A stretch of DNA of 64,000 nucleotides from the NCBI GenBank assembly GCA_020636225.1, contig JACJYI010000002.1:744001-808000 (forward strand), read 5' to 3'. How positions within the stretch are numbered: the stretch's first letter is position 1; each line of letters opens with the position of its first letter. Positions 51,944 to 61,534 of the stretch are shown piece by piece. The DNA comes from Lewinellaceae bacterium. GTDB taxonomy: Bacteria > Bacteroidota > Bacteroidia > Chitinophagales > Saprospiraceae. The notes beneath the pieces are model-generated. The model searched no databases. It saw nothing but the letters and a program-made list of their open reading frames with translations, and was not told the origin of the DNA. Both the position numbers and the translations under genes were made by a program.

Positions 51944-52110
51944 GCCCACGTCGGTTTGTTCGGCCTGAAGCTAAGGGATATTTTCCATCCTGCTGAATGA
52001 GTTCACTCCTGTTCCCAGATGACCTTACGCATCTGCACAGGTCATGCTGCTTTGGCCATGCCCTCATGTATGTGGCTCCCCTCCGGGAATGTGCTGGAAA
52101 ACGGAACATC

Positions 52111-52167
52111 ATGTAATACATACTTATCATTTTGTTATGTTTTCTTAACTTTATGTAATAAATACTT
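52111..52167. repeat. Direct repeats 42 bp apart in front of the membrane protein/XRE pair
   Basis: ATGTAATACATACTT (52111-52125) and ATGTAATAAATACTT (52153-52167) match at 14 of 15 positions. Start-to-start spacing is 42 bp, four helical turns. A possible -7 box TAACTTTA (52146-52153) lies between them. They are candidate binding sites for the XRE regulator encoded at 52670. Confidence 0.6.
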
Positions 52168-52200
52168 TACAATATCGTTTCAATAAGCAAATGAAGGATT

Positions 52201-52677
52201 ATGAAAACCACACCATTGTTTCCCTATTCTTTCCGCAGGCCTGGTTGGGTCCTGGTCACATTGGGAATGCTGACAGCCATTCTCCCCATTCTTTTTCCCA
52301 CTCTGGGCGACCTGTTCGATGCACGGATTCCCGCATTGGTTGCCGAAGGTTTCATGGATGACCGCCGCGACTGGCTGGTGATCATCGAGAACAACCTCCA
52401 AGATGAATCCATTGCCTTTCTGGTGATCCTGGGTGGATTATTGGTATGCTTCAGTCGGGAAAAGCAGGAAGATGAATTCATCGCCCGATTGCGACTGGAT
52501 GCCCTGCTCTGGGCGACCTACATCAACTACGGCCTGTTATTGGTGGCTCTCTTCACTGTCTATGAATTGAGTTTTTTCTATATCATGGTAGCGAACCTGT
52601 TCACCCTGCTCTTCATGTTCTACATCCGGTTTCGCTATCTACTGATGATCACCCGAAAACAGATCGACCATGCGTAA
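52201..52677 (+). CDS. Integral membrane protein of unknown function, paired with an XRE regulator
   Basis: A 158-residue protein with about four hydrophobic segments (WVLVTLGMLTAILPILFPTLG, ESIAFLVILGGLLVCFS, LLWATYINYGLLLVALFTVY, FYIMVANLFTLLFMFYI). No catalytic motif seen. Its 3' end overlaps the XRE gene by 8 nt, a pairing seen widely in Bacteroidota and Firmicutes where a small membrane protein is encoded with a Cro/CI-like regulator. Possibly a stress or signalling module; function unknown. Confidence 0.8.
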   Translation: MKTTPLFPYSFRRPGWVLVTLGMLTAILPILFPTLGDLFDARIPALVAEGFMDDRRDWLVIIENNLQDESIAFLVILGGLLVCFSREKQEDEFIARLRLDALLWATYINYGLLLVALFTVYELSFFYIMVANLFTLLFMFYIRFRYLLMITRKQIDHA

Positions 52678-52885
52678 TTCCGTTCGCGTTGAACGCGCCA
52701 TTCACCAACTCACCCAGGAGGAACTGGCCAGCAAAGTGGATGTCACCCGCCAGACCATCCACGCGCTGGAGACGGGAAAGTATGTCCCATCGACCGTCCT
52801 GGCCCTGAAGATCGCTGCCGTGTTCGGCAAACCCCTGGAAGCCATTTTTCAGCTAGAACCAACTGACTGGGATACCACGCGATAA
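52670..52885 (+). CDS. XRE-family transcriptional regulator (small, HTH only)
   Basis: A 71-residue helix-turn-helix protein: RVERAIHQLTQEELASKVDVTRQTIHALETGKYVPSTVLALKIAAVFGKPLEAIFQLE. This is the compact HTH_3 type with no sensor domain, similar to YozG-like regulators. It overlaps the membrane gene by 8 nt, so it is translationally coupled. The direct repeats at 52111 and 52153 may be its operators. Confidence 0.94.
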   Translation: MRNSVRVERAIHQLTQEELASKVDVTRQTIHALETGKYVPSTVLALKIAAVFGKPLEAIFQLEPTDWDTTR

Positions 52886-52918
52886 CGATTCATGAGTTCT
52901 CCATCCACTCCGTAACTG

Positions 52919-52926
52919 TACCTTTG
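52919..52926 (+). promoter_or_regulatory. Candidate -7 box (TACCTTTG) of the M1 peptidase gene
   Basis: Exact TAnnTTTG match, 20 nt before the ATG at 52947. Confidence 0.58.
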
Positions 52927-52946
52927 TCGCCCAACAATATCTGACC

Positions 52947-54827
52947 ATGCACCGGATACTCCTGCTGGCCTTCAGCACCTTCATGCTTCATGCCTGTTCA
53001 ACGGACGCTCCATCCTCGAGCCATCAAGACCCCGAAATCGTCATCCTTCCAACGGAGACAGTGGATCCATTTTCATATTCCCGCCCGCAATTGGCCCGGG
53101 TCAACCATCTGGCCCTGGACCTGGAAGTGGATTTTGATCAGCACATCCTCTCCGGTGAGGCATCCTGGACCATTTCACACGATCATGCTAAAGAGATCAT
53201 CCTGGATATTCGCGATCTCGAGATCCTGGAGGTCCTGCTGGGCGCGGATCGGGTCAGTGCCACCTATGCCCTGGATGATCCCGACCCGGTTTTTGGCCAG
53301 GCGTTGCATATCCAGCTGACCCCGGAAACAGACATGGTCACCATCCGGTACCGGACCACCCCCAAGTCCACTGCGCTGCAATGGCTGGACCCCGAACAGA
53401 CGGAAAGTGGAGTGACCCCCTTCCTGTATACCCAAAGTCAGGCGATCCATGCCCGCACATGGATCCCATGCCAGGATTCCCCGGGTGTGAAGTTCACCTA
53501 CTCAGCCCGGATCAGGACGCCGCGACAACTAATGGCGGTCATGAGCGCTGAGAATCCGACCAACAAAAACAGTAGCGGGTCCTATACATTTCGAATGAAT
53601 CAGCCCATTCCATCCTACCTGATGGCCCTGGCCGTGGGCGACCTGGACTTCAGGCCAGTGGGTCCAAGGACGGGGATCTATGCCTCGCCGGAAGTCATGG
53701 AGGCAGCCGTCTACGAGTTCGGGGAATTGGAGAACATGCTCACGACCATCGAATCGCGTTTTGGCCCCTATATGTGGGACCGCTACGACATCCTGATCAT
53801 GCCCCCTTCCTTCCCGATGGGAGGCATGGAGAATCCTCGCCTCAGCTTTATCACCCCGTCCGTCATCGCCGGAGATCGTTCCCTGACCGATCTCATCATT
53901 CATGAAATGACCCATTCCTGGGCAGGCAACCTGGTTACCTGTGCAACCTGGAATGATATCTGGCTGAACGAGGGTATCGATGTCTATTTGCAACGGCGGG
54001 TTTCCAGGATTCTGTATGGGGATGACTATGCGGAAATGTCGGCTGAGTTGGGATACAACAGTTTGCAAGAAACCATCGCATCCCTGGGAGAAAACAACCC
54101 GGACACGCGGCTGAAGTTGGACATGGCAGGGAGGAATCCGGAGGATGGCATGTCGGGCATTGCCTATCAGAAGGGCTATTCTTTCCTCGACGCCATGGGG
54201 CGGGCCACTTCACCCACCAAGGTGGATTTACTGATGAACGCCTGGTTCAGAAGGTATGATTTCGAATCGGTTGCCACAGCGGATTTCCTGGCATTCGCCA
54301 GAGAAAAGCTCATTGATACATCGAGGGTCCGGTTCGACATGGACCAATGGGTATATGGCACTGGTCTGCCCGCCTCTGCCTATCATCCTGATGCGCAAGG
54401 TTTCCGATTTGTCGAGCGACAGATCGACGCATTCAAGGCATCGGGGTCGATTGCCGACCTGGATACCACCGAATGGCTCCCCATGCAATGGCTCTATTTC
54501 GTGCAACACTTGCCTGACCAGACCGATTATCAGGCCCTGGATCAGGCATTCCACTTCAGTGCATCGGGAAACAGTGAGATCCTTTGTGCATGGTTCGAGC
54601 AATGCCTCCGCAACGGGTATATCGACCCCATCATGGATCCGCTTTCAGCTTTTTTGCAGCGCATCGGCCGAACCAAGTATGTGAAGGTCCTCTACGAAGC
54701 CATGATCGAAAACAACCGACTGGATAATGCCTGGTCGATCTATCAGCAAGCCCGACCGCGATACCATGCCATCACACGGAAGTCTGTCGACGAACTGTTT
54801 TCTGCCGCCGGAAAACGAATCTCCTGA
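52947..54827 (+). CDS. M1 family metallopeptidase (aminopeptidase N / leukotriene A4 hydrolase-like), lipoprotein
   Basis: A 626-residue lipoprotein (signal MHRILLLAFSTFMLHAC). The exopeptidase motif GGMEN lies near residues 291-295, HEMTH at 319-323, and the third zinc ligand Glu342 in LNEGIDVY (spacing 18 after HEMTH as in the family). The C-terminal helical domain (WLPMQWLYFVQHLPDQ, LCAWFEQCLRNGYI) resembles the leukotriene A4 hydrolase C-terminal domain. Likely trims peptides in the periplasm. Only 3 nt separate it from the NTF2-like lipoprotein gene. Confidence 0.95.
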   Translation: MHRILLLAFSTFMLHACSTDAPSSSHQDPEIVILPTETVDPFSYSRPQLARVNHLALDLEVDFDQHILSGEASWTISHDHAKEIILDIRDLEILEVLLGADRVSATYALDDPDPVFGQALHIQLTPETDMVTIRYRTTPKSTALQWLDPEQTESGVTPFLYTQSQAIHARTWIPCQDSPGVKFTYSARIRTPRQLMAVMSAENPTNKNSSGSYTFRMNQPIPSYLMALAVGDLDFRPVGPRTGIYASPEVMEAAVYEFGELENMLTTIESRFGPYMWDRYDILIMPPSFPMGGMENPRLSFITPSVIAGDRSLTDLIIHEMTHSWAGNLVTCATWNDIWLNEGIDVYLQRRVSRILYGDDYAEMSAELGYNSLQETIASLGENNPDTRLKLDMAGRNPEDGMSGIAYQKGYSFLDAMGRATSPTKVDLLMNAWFRRYDFESVATADFLAFAREKLIDTSRVRFDMDQWVYGTGLPASAYHPDAQGFRFVERQIDAFKASGSIADLDTTEWLPMQWLYFVQHLPDQTDYQALDQAFHFSASGNSEILCAWFEQCLRNGYIDPIMDPLSAFLQRIGRTKYVKVLYEAMIENNRLDNAWSIYQQARPRYHAITRKSVDELFSAAGKRIS

Positions 54828-54830
54828 CCG

Positions 54831-55370
54831 GTGAAGAATTCCTTGCGGATCAGCTCTTCTCCCTTGTCCGGCATCCTGTCGGGTTTCGCGCTATTGGTCA
54901 TCGCCTCATGCCAGTCCACATCGACGCTGGACACTGATGCGATTATCCGGGCAACCCAACATATTCCTGCTCACTTTGAGCACGAAGAAGTAGATGCCCT
55001 TGTGGAGATCTTTACGGACACTGCGGCGATCCTGACCTCCCCGTTTCAACAGATCCAGGGTGCCGAAGAGATCAGGTCCTACTGGTCCAGATATATCAAC
55101 CCGATCAGCATGCATATCCAGCATCACGGTTTCTATCCGGATGCGGCAACCTGCCGTCAAGAACCGAGGATACCTGAGCCCTTGAGGAACCTGATAACCC
55201 TCCCAACGAAAGCCGTCGACCCGGATCAGCCCACGGTCATCCAATGGGCAGATTGGAAGCTGACCTATGAGGCAGAGGATGGCGTCATACGCGAGGAGGA
55301 CCAGCCCTGTCTGATCGTGTGGATATCCGGTCCTGCCGGCTGGCGTATCCAGTGGATGGCCAAAGGATGA
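54831..55370 (+). CDS. NTF2/SnoaL-like lipoprotein
   Basis: A 179-residue protein from a GTG start 3 nt after the peptidase stop. The signal ends in LLVIASC, a lipobox. The body (HFEHEEVDALVEIFTDTAAILTSPFQQIQGAEEIRSYWSRYI ... GWRIQWMAKG) fits the SnoaL-like/NTF2 cone fold often used for small-molecule binding. No catalytic residues assigned. Probably co-transcribed with the M1 peptidase. Confidence 0.78.
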   Translation: MKNSLRISSSPLSGILSGFALLVIASCQSTSTLDTDAIIRATQHIPAHFEHEEVDALVEIFTDTAAILTSPFQQIQGAEEIRSYWSRYINPISMHIQHHGFYPDAATCRQEPRIPEPLRNLITLPTKAVDPDQPTVIQWADWKLTYEAEDGVIREEDQPCLIVWISGPAGWRIQWMAKG

Positions 55371-55392
55371 GACGGCTCTCTGGGCAAGATCG

Positions 55393-55400
55393 TACCTTCG
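55393..55400 (+). promoter_or_regulatory. Candidate -7 box (TACCTTCG) of rarA
   Basis: A near-consensus element 15 nt before the ATG at 55416 and 22 nt after the preceding stop. It suggests rarA has its own promoter. Confidence 0.48.
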
Positions 55401-55415
55401 GACAAACTTTTGACC

Positions 55416-56696
55416 ATGACCCGCCCCCCTCTGGCTGAACGTATGCGCCCCGGTCGACTGGACGAATTCGCGGGTCAACAGCATCTGGTGGGCCAGGGCG
55501 CTGTCATTCGGCAGGCTGTGGAATCCGGGCACCTGCCATCCATGATCTTCTGGGGGCCACCGGGCGTGGGCAAGACGACCCTGGCCCGATTGATCGCCTC
55601 CGAGACCGGACGCACCTGCATCGCCCTGAGTGCCATCCAGAGCGGGGTCAAGGAAATCCGCCAGAGTGTGACCGATGCGGAATCACAAATCGCCTCCGGA
55701 CAGCCCTCCCCCATCCTCTTCATCGATGAAATCCATCGATTCCACAAGGGCCAGCAGGATGCCCTGCTCGGGGCCGTCGAAAAAGGCACGGTCATCCTGA
55801 TCGGGGCCACCACCGAGAATCCCTCGTTCGAGGTCAACAATGCCTTGCTGTCGCGATGCCAGGTGTATACGCTTGAACCACTGCCCAGGGAGGAACTGGA
55901 GCGCATGATCCGACAGGCACTGGACAAGGATGAATTCCTGTCAGGAATTTCCGTCCGGCTGGAGGAACTGGACGCCCTCCTGGGCATCTCCGGAGGGGAT
56001 GGCCGGAAATTGTACAATACCCTGGAACTGGTCACCCAGGATGCCCGCCCGGGCGATGAGATCATCGTGACCAACGAACTGGTCATGAACCGTGTCCAGA
56101 GCAGGATCACCCAATTTGACAAGGGCGGGGAGATCCATTATGATATCATCTCCGCATTCATCAAATCCATCCGTGGCAGCGATCCCAATGCCGCGGTATA
56201 CTATCTCGCCCGCATGGTGCACGGGGGGCAGGACCCCTTGTTCATTGCCCGGAGACTGATCATCCTGGCGGCCGAGGATATCGGGCTGGCCAATCCCAAT
56301 GCCCTGCTTCTGGCCAATGCGGCATTTGACACCGTGCACAAGATCGGCTTCCCTGAAGCCCGGATCATCCTCTCGGAGGTGACCATCTACCTGGCATGCA
56401 GCCCGAAGAGCAATGCAGCTTACCTGGCGATCGACAAGGCCCTGGCATCCGTACGGAATACCGGAGATCAACCCGTACCTTTACACCTGCGGAACGCGGC
56501 TACCGGCCTGATGAAGCAGATGGGATACGGTAAGGAATACCAATACTCACATGACTACCCGGGCCATTTCGTTCCACAGGACTATCAACCGGATGGTATA
56601 CGCTATTCGATCTTTTACCAACCAGCCCATAACCCGGCGGAAGAAAAATTTCGTCAGTTTCTGGCGAACAATTGGGCTGGTAAATACGATTACTAA
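55416..56696 (+). CDS. rarA: Replication-associated recombination protein A (RarA/MgsA), AAA+ ATPase
   Basis: A 426-residue clamp-loader-like AAA+ protein acting at stalled or blocked forks. PLAERMRPGRLDEFAGQQHLVG is the family N-terminus. Walker A FWGPPGVGKTT, Walker B LFIDEIHRFHK, sensor GATTENPSFEVNNALLSR, then the tetramerisation domain with AVYYLARMVHGGQDPLFIARRL and ending YSHDYPGHFVPQDYQPDG. The ATG at 55416 (MTRPPLAERM) is used; a TTG two codons upstream is less likely. Followed by acyl-CoA dehydrogenase after 18 nt. Confidence 0.97.
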   Translation: MTRPPLAERMRPGRLDEFAGQQHLVGQGAVIRQAVESGHLPSMIFWGPPGVGKTTLARLIASETGRTCIALSAIQSGVKEIRQSVTDAESQIASGQPSPILFIDEIHRFHKGQQDALLGAVEKGTVILIGATTENPSFEVNNALLSRCQVYTLEPLPREELERMIRQALDKDEFLSGISVRLEELDALLGISGGDGRKLYNTLELVTQDARPGDEIIVTNELVMNRVQSRITQFDKGGEIHYDIISAFIKSIRGSDPNAAVYYLARMVHGGQDPLFIARRLIILAAEDIGLANPNALLLANAAFDTVHKIGFPEARIILSEVTIYLACSPKSNAAYLAIDKALASVRNTGDQPVPLHLRNAATGLMKQMGYGKEYQYSHDYPGHFVPQDYQPDGIRYSIFYQPAHNPAEEKFRQFLANNWAGKYDY

Positions 56697-56714
56697 CCAG
56701 GAAACCCACTATCC

Positions 56715-57863
56715 ATGAATTCTACACATCTATCCCATGACATGGCGATCATCCGGCAGAGTGCCCGGGACTTTGCCGAGACCTATATTCGTCCGCATGT
56801 CATGGAATGGGACGAAAGCCAGCATTTCCCAGTCGACCTGATGCGCAATTTGGGAGCACACGGTTTTCTGGGCGTATTGGTCCCTGAAGAATACGATGGC
56901 TCCGGGCTTGGTTACCAGGAATATATTACCATCATCGAGGAGATCGCCAAGGTGTGCAGTTCGATCGGTCTTTCTGTGGCCGCACACAACTCATTGTGCA
57001 CCGGCCACATTCTCGCCTTCGGCAATGAAGCCCAGAAACAAGCCTACCTGCCCAGGTTGGCAACCGGGGAGTTCATTGGTGCATGGGGGCTGACCGAGCC
57101 AAATACCGGGAGCGATGCCGGACGCATGCAATGCGTAGCGGAAAAAGATGGTGACTTCTACGTCCTGAACGGCACAAAATGCTGGATCACCCATGGCATC
57201 TCCGGGGACGTTGCCGTTGTCATCGCCCGAACCGGGGAGCTTCTGGACAGCCGGGGCATGTCTGCCTTTATCATCGAGAAAGGAACCCCTGGATTCCGTC
57301 CGGGAAAAAAGGAGAACAAGCTGGGTATGCGCGCCTCTGAAACGGCGGAGTTGATCTTCGAGAACTGCAGGGTTCATCAGGATCAGCTGCTGGGCAACGA
57401 AGGGGAAGGATTCATCCAGGCCATGAAGGTTCTGGACGGCGGCCGGATCTCTATCGCCGCACTATCTCTCGGGATCGCCAAGGGGGCCTATGAGGCCTCC
57501 CTGAAATATGCCCAGGAACGGGAACAGTTCGGCCAACCCATTGCGAACTTCCAGGGCATCAGTTTCAAGCTGGCCGATATGGTCACCAAAACGGAAGCAG
57601 CCGAGCTGTTGACCCGCAAGGCCGCCGATCTGAAAAATGCCCATCAGCCCGTGACCAAAGTATCGGCCATGGCCAAGTACTATGCTTCGGAGGTCGCGGT
57701 CCAGGTCGCTACCGATGCTGTCCAGATCCATGGCGGCTACGGCTATACGAAAGACTTTCCGGTGGAGAAGTTTTTCCGGGACTCCAAACTGTGCACCATC
57801 GGTGAAGGCACCAGTGAAATACAGAAACTGGTGATCAGCAGAGAGGCACTCAAAGGAAATTGA
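56715..57863 (+). CDS. Acyl-CoA dehydrogenase
   Basis: A 382-residue flavoprotein oxidising acyl-CoA to trans-2-enoyl-CoA. AWGLTEPNTGSDAG is the FAD/substrate signature, DGGRISIAALSLGIAKGAYEAS the helical region, and the end QIHGGYGYTKDFPVEKFFRDSKLCTIGEGTSEIQKLVI carries the catalytic Glu in EGTSEI, as in short-chain enzymes. Length is typical. The electron acceptor ETF is not in the window. Confidence 0.97.
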   Translation: MNSTHLSHDMAIIRQSARDFAETYIRPHVMEWDESQHFPVDLMRNLGAHGFLGVLVPEEYDGSGLGYQEYITIIEEIAKVCSSIGLSVAAHNSLCTGHILAFGNEAQKQAYLPRLATGEFIGAWGLTEPNTGSDAGRMQCVAEKDGDFYVLNGTKCWITHGISGDVAVVIARTGELLDSRGMSAFIIEKGTPGFRPGKKENKLGMRASETAELIFENCRVHQDQLLGNEGEGFIQAMKVLDGGRISIAALSLGIAKGAYEASLKYAQEREQFGQPIANFQGISFKLADMVTKTEAAELLTRKAADLKNAHQPVTKVSAMAKYYASEVAVQVATDAVQIHGGYGYTKDFPVEKFFRDSKLCTIGEGTSEIQKLVISREALKGN

Positions 57864-57905
57864 CCCCTCACCTATTGAATTCTGACCATTCTTCAAGCCA
57901 TTTCC

Positions 57906-60326
57906 ATGTTGAAATTCTGGATCACATCGCTGGCACTCCTGGCCGGCCTGTCATTGTCTGCCCAAACAGAGGAGAAACCCGACGCTTCGTCAGAGACGAA
58001 GACCTCAGAAAAGCCTCGCTTCAAGGCTTACGACAAGGTGATCACCAGCGAAGCCGCCAGTCAGAGTGGATTGTTTGATATCCACAAAGTCCGGGAAAAG
58101 ACCTATTTCGAGATCCCTTTTGATCTGCTCGAAGATGAACTGCTGGTGGTCAGCCGGATCTCCGGCTTTGTTAAGGGCTTGAACTTCGGAGGCGCCGGCA
58201 TGAAATCCCGCCCCCAGCAGGTGATCCGGTTCCAGCGCCATGATGATCAGATCCTCCTGCGATCGGTGTCCTACAACAGCGTAGCCAGTGAAGAGGACCC
58301 GGTCTACCGGTCTGTGCGCAACAACAACTTCGAACCGGTCATCTACAGTTTTGATATTGCCTGCTTCAATACCGACAGCACCGCGGCCATAGTGGAGGCC
58401 ACCCCTTTCTTCAACAAAGACATCCCCATGATCGGGGCTTTGGATGATGACCAGCGCAAGGAATTCCAGATCAGCAGCCTGGATAGCAAGCGGAGCTTCA
58501 TCGCATGGACAAAAGCCTTCCCGGAGAATATCGAGGTACGACACGTCCTGACCTACAGCGGCAAGAACCTGCCCGACAACCAGGCTACCGGGACGCTGTC
58601 CATCGAAATGAACCAGTCCTTCATCCGCCTTCCGGAGGAGAAGTGGCCATCCCGCTACTACGACCCCAGAGTCGCCTATTTCAGCATCCAGCAGAATGAT
58701 TACGGGCTGGCCGAGCAACGGGCCGGCAAGCGTCGGTACATTACCCGCTGGCGCCTGGAACCTTCGGATCTGGAGGCTTATTTTCGGGGTGAACTGGTCG
58801 AACCGGTCAAGCCCATCATCTATTACATCGACCCGGCTACGCCGACCAAGTGGGTCCCCTACCTGATCCAGGGTATCAACGACTGGCAGAAGGCCTTCGA
58901 GGCCGCCGGCTTCAGGAATGCTATCCAGGGCCGGGAGGCACCTGTTGATGACCCGGACTGGAGCCCGGAAGATGTGCGCTATTCCGTGATCCGATACATT
59001 ACCACGGACATTCAGAATGCCCAGGGGCCGCATGTTCACGACCCTCGTACGGGTGAGATCCTCGAGAGCGACATCCTCTGGTACCACAATGTGATGAACC
59101 TGCTTCGCAACTGGTACTTTATTCAAACGGCAGCCGTGAATCCCGAAGCTCAATCACCCCAATTCTCCGATGAGGTCATGGGCCAGCTGATCCGGTTCGT
59201 CGCCGCTCATGAAGTCGGGCACACCCTCGGACTCCCACACAATATGGGATCCAGCAGCGCCTACCCTGTCGACTCCTTGCGCAGTGCCACCTTTACCTGT
59301 GCGATGGGCACGGCTCCTTCGATCATGGATTATGCACGCTACAATTATATCGCCCAACCAGAGGACGAAGGTGTTTGTCTCAATCCGAAGATCGGCCCCT
59401 ATGACCTCTGGTCCATCGAATACGGATATCGCCTCCTTCCTGATATCGGCTCTCCCGACGACGAAAAGCCCTTGCTCGGTCAATGGATCAAGGACCGGGC
59501 CAACGATCCCATCTACCGGTTCGGAAGGCAGACCGGTGATCCTCATGATCCCTCCGCACAAACCGAGGATCTCGGTGACGATGTCATCAAGGCAACCCGG
59601 TATGGGATTGCCAACCTGAAACGGATCAGGGCCAACCTGATGGAATGGGGCAACCGAGCCGGAGAACCGTATGAGGATCTGGATGAACTTTACGGTCAGG
59701 TATTTGTCCAGATGACCCGATATATCCGCCATGTCGCCACCCATATTGGCGGGGTGTATGATATGACCAAGAACAATGACCAGGAGGGAGCCGTCTTCAC
59801 GCCAGTGCCATTTGCCCGGCAACAGGCGGCCATGGACTACCTCCATGAAGCATTCTTCACAACACCCACCTGGATGATCGACACGACGATCCTGCGTCGG
59901 ATCGAGGTATCCGGCATGGCTGATCGAATGCTGAGAATGCAGGGGGCAGCCCTGAATATCCTGTTCCGGCCAGCACGATTGGAGCGCCTCTATAACAACC
60001 AGATCATCGATCCCGGCATGGCCTACTCGATCAGTGATCTGTTTGCTTCCCTGGAGACAGGGATCTTCTCTGAATGGGCAACCGGTGAATCACCGGATCT
60101 CTATCGGCGCAACCTGCAACGCAAACTGGTGGATGAGTTCGGGGAACTCCTGGATCGGAAAGAGGATCGAACCGATGCCCGTGCATTGGCCCGGAAACAC
60201 CTGACATCGATTGAAGCCCGAGCCCGACGGGTGGCCTCCAGGGGGCGAGGCAAGGGTACCGATGCCGCTCATGCAGCTGATCTAGCCGCACTCTGCCGAA
60301 CCCACCTGGAAAAGAAGCGTGATTAA
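57906..60326 (+). CDS. Zinc-dependent metalloprotease (DUF5117/DUF4953 type)
   Basis: An 806-residue secreted metzincin-like protease with signal MLKFWITSLALLAGLSLSAQ. The zinc site HEVGHTLGLPH (His435, Glu436, His439, His445) is followed by the Met-turn-like SIMDYARYNY. The N-terminal beta-rich part (DVVSRISGFVKGL-like, YFEIPFDLLEDELLVVSRI) and RRYITRWRLEPSD plus PIIYYIDPATPTKWVPYLIQGINDWQKAFEAAGF are typical of this Bacteroidota family. Its stop overlaps the convergent neighbour's stop by 4 nt. No T9SS tail. Confidence 0.93.
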   Translation: MLKFWITSLALLAGLSLSAQTEEKPDASSETKTSEKPRFKAYDKVITSEAASQSGLFDIHKVREKTYFEIPFDLLEDELLVVSRISGFVKGLNFGGAGMKSRPQQVIRFQRHDDQILLRSVSYNSVASEEDPVYRSVRNNNFEPVIYSFDIACFNTDSTAAIVEATPFFNKDIPMIGALDDDQRKEFQISSLDSKRSFIAWTKAFPENIEVRHVLTYSGKNLPDNQATGTLSIEMNQSFIRLPEEKWPSRYYDPRVAYFSIQQNDYGLAEQRAGKRRYITRWRLEPSDLEAYFRGELVEPVKPIIYYIDPATPTKWVPYLIQGINDWQKAFEAAGFRNAIQGREAPVDDPDWSPEDVRYSVIRYITTDIQNAQGPHVHDPRTGEILESDILWYHNVMNLLRNWYFIQTAAVNPEAQSPQFSDEVMGQLIRFVAAHEVGHTLGLPHNMGSSSAYPVDSLRSATFTCAMGTAPSIMDYARYNYIAQPEDEGVCLNPKIGPYDLWSIEYGYRLLPDIGSPDDEKPLLGQWIKDRANDPIYRFGRQTGDPHDPSAQTEDLGDDVIKATRYGIANLKRIRANLMEWGNRAGEPYEDLDELYGQVFVQMTRYIRHVATHIGGVYDMTKNNDQEGAVFTPVPFARQQAAMDYLHEAFFTTPTWMIDTTILRRIEVSGMADRMLRMQGAALNILFRPARLERLYNNQIIDPGMAYSISDLFASLETGIFSEWATGESPDLYRRNLQRKLVDEFGELLDRKEDRTDARALARKHLTSIEARARRVASRGRGKGTDAAHAADLAALCRTHLEKKRD

Positions 60327-61528
60327 AGCAGGTTGACAAGGAATTGCAGGGGCAACAACCTGGTCTGTCCATCTGAATCCTCCACCAGGATCTCATCAAA
60401 GTAGATGGAGGTCTTGGAAGGCACAGATTCCAAGCGTTCGGCCCATTGATCCGGATACCGGCCATCCAGGATCACCTGCTCGATGGGTCCCTTGACAGGG
60501 ACCATGCTGACCCGGACCTGCCGGATGGCCATTTCCTCATCATCCTTTCGTACCACCATGGGAACACTCCGTTTCCCGTAGTACAGGTCAGGCTTGACAT
60601 AGTCGCCAGCAAAATTGGCCCGGACAATTCCCCATTGCAGCAACCAGGATCGATTGAAATCGACCAGGACCTCCTGAAAGCGATATGGATCAAGCATGTC
60701 AATGACTAGAGTATCCACCCGATCCACCTTGGACGGAGGCACCACCCGGTCAGCATCCGATACATATCGCGTTGGGGTCTTGAACCCGATGATCGGCACC
60801 CAATCATACTTGGCCGTATCCTGGTAGATCTGGCGGATCTTCAGATTTGTCGTGTCGGAAGGATCGAAGCGCAATCGTTGCTTGCTCCCCGTTTGCTGGA
60901 GGAGCTGCCAGGTCGCATAGTCATCCTTGCTCCACTTCAGGTAGGGGATCGGAAACCTGGCCTTGAACTCCTCCCAGGGATTGGCAATGCTGACGGTCAT
61001 CGTATTGATCACCAGACCGGAACTCCTGTCACTGTAGTTATTGAAGCTGAAATAATCCCCCTCGGACATATGCTCCAGGAGATACTGCTGACTTTCCAGG
61101 GTGAGCATCAGGGCACGCTGTTCCTGGAACGAATCCACCACCACCTGATCACTACCCATCGGATTGGGGATACGGGCAGGGAAACGCCCTGTGGTGTCCT
61201 GGATAGCGATCATTTCCTGCTCCCGGCTGACAACACCCTTGACACTCATTCCATTGATCCAGATCGGCTTTCCATTCCGGAAAAACTGGATGGGCGACTG
61301 CAGCAGACCGGGCAGCTGATCCTTGGACACTTCCACTTCCCCTCGGAAATAGGCCGGCGATGCCCACAATTCCATGGGATACTCAATCTCTCCCCATCGA
61401 AAGGTCAACTCGATCGATCTGGTCTGGTATCCACGGTCGGCAGGTGGTTGTTGAGCAACGCCACGAACGGTGGCGAGCCCCATCAAGACGCACATCAAGA
61501 TGGTACGCCGTTGAAATCCTCTCTTCAT
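60323..61528 (-). CDS. Secreted protein of unknown function, last gene of an ABC-transporter operon
   Basis: A 401-residue protein with signal MKRGFQRRTILMCVLMGLATVRGVAQ. Unknown family. The C-terminus (TSIYFDEILVEDSDGQTRLLPLQFLVN) is reminiscent of the last strands of GldM, the T9SS periplasmic shaft protein, but the rest does not obviously match, so this is weak. It begins 6 nt after the ATPase stop, so it is almost certainly co-transcribed with the transporter. Possibly a periplasmic partner of the system. Confidence 0.72.
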   Translation of the reverse strand: MKRGFQRRTILMCVLMGLATVRGVAQQPPADRGYQTRSIELTFRWGEIEYPMELWASPAYFRGEVEVSKDQLPGLLQSPIQFFRNGKPIWINGMSVKGVVSREQEMIAIQDTTGRFPARIPNPMGSDQVVVDSFQEQRALMLTLESQQYLLEHMSEGDYFSFNNYSDRSSGLVINTMTVSIANPWEEFKARFPIPYLKWSKDDYATWQLLQQTGSKQRLRFDPSDTTNLKIRQIYQDTAKYDWVPIIGFKTPTRYVSDADRVVPPSKVDRVDTLVIDMLDPYRFQEVLVDFNRSWLLQWGIVRANFAGDYVKPDLYYGKRSVPMVVRKDDEEMAIRQVRVSMVPVKGPIEQVILDGRYPDQWAERLESVPSKTSIYFDEILVEDSDGQTRLLPLQFLVNLL

Positions 61529-61534
61529 GCTTGA

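Noticed and set aside
52129..52150. TTTTGTTATGTTTTCTTAACTT considered as a fourth copy of the TAAAACA operator
   Set aside because: The arms do not form the TAAAACA/TGTTTTA dyad and the spacing to the -7-like box differs from the three real copies.
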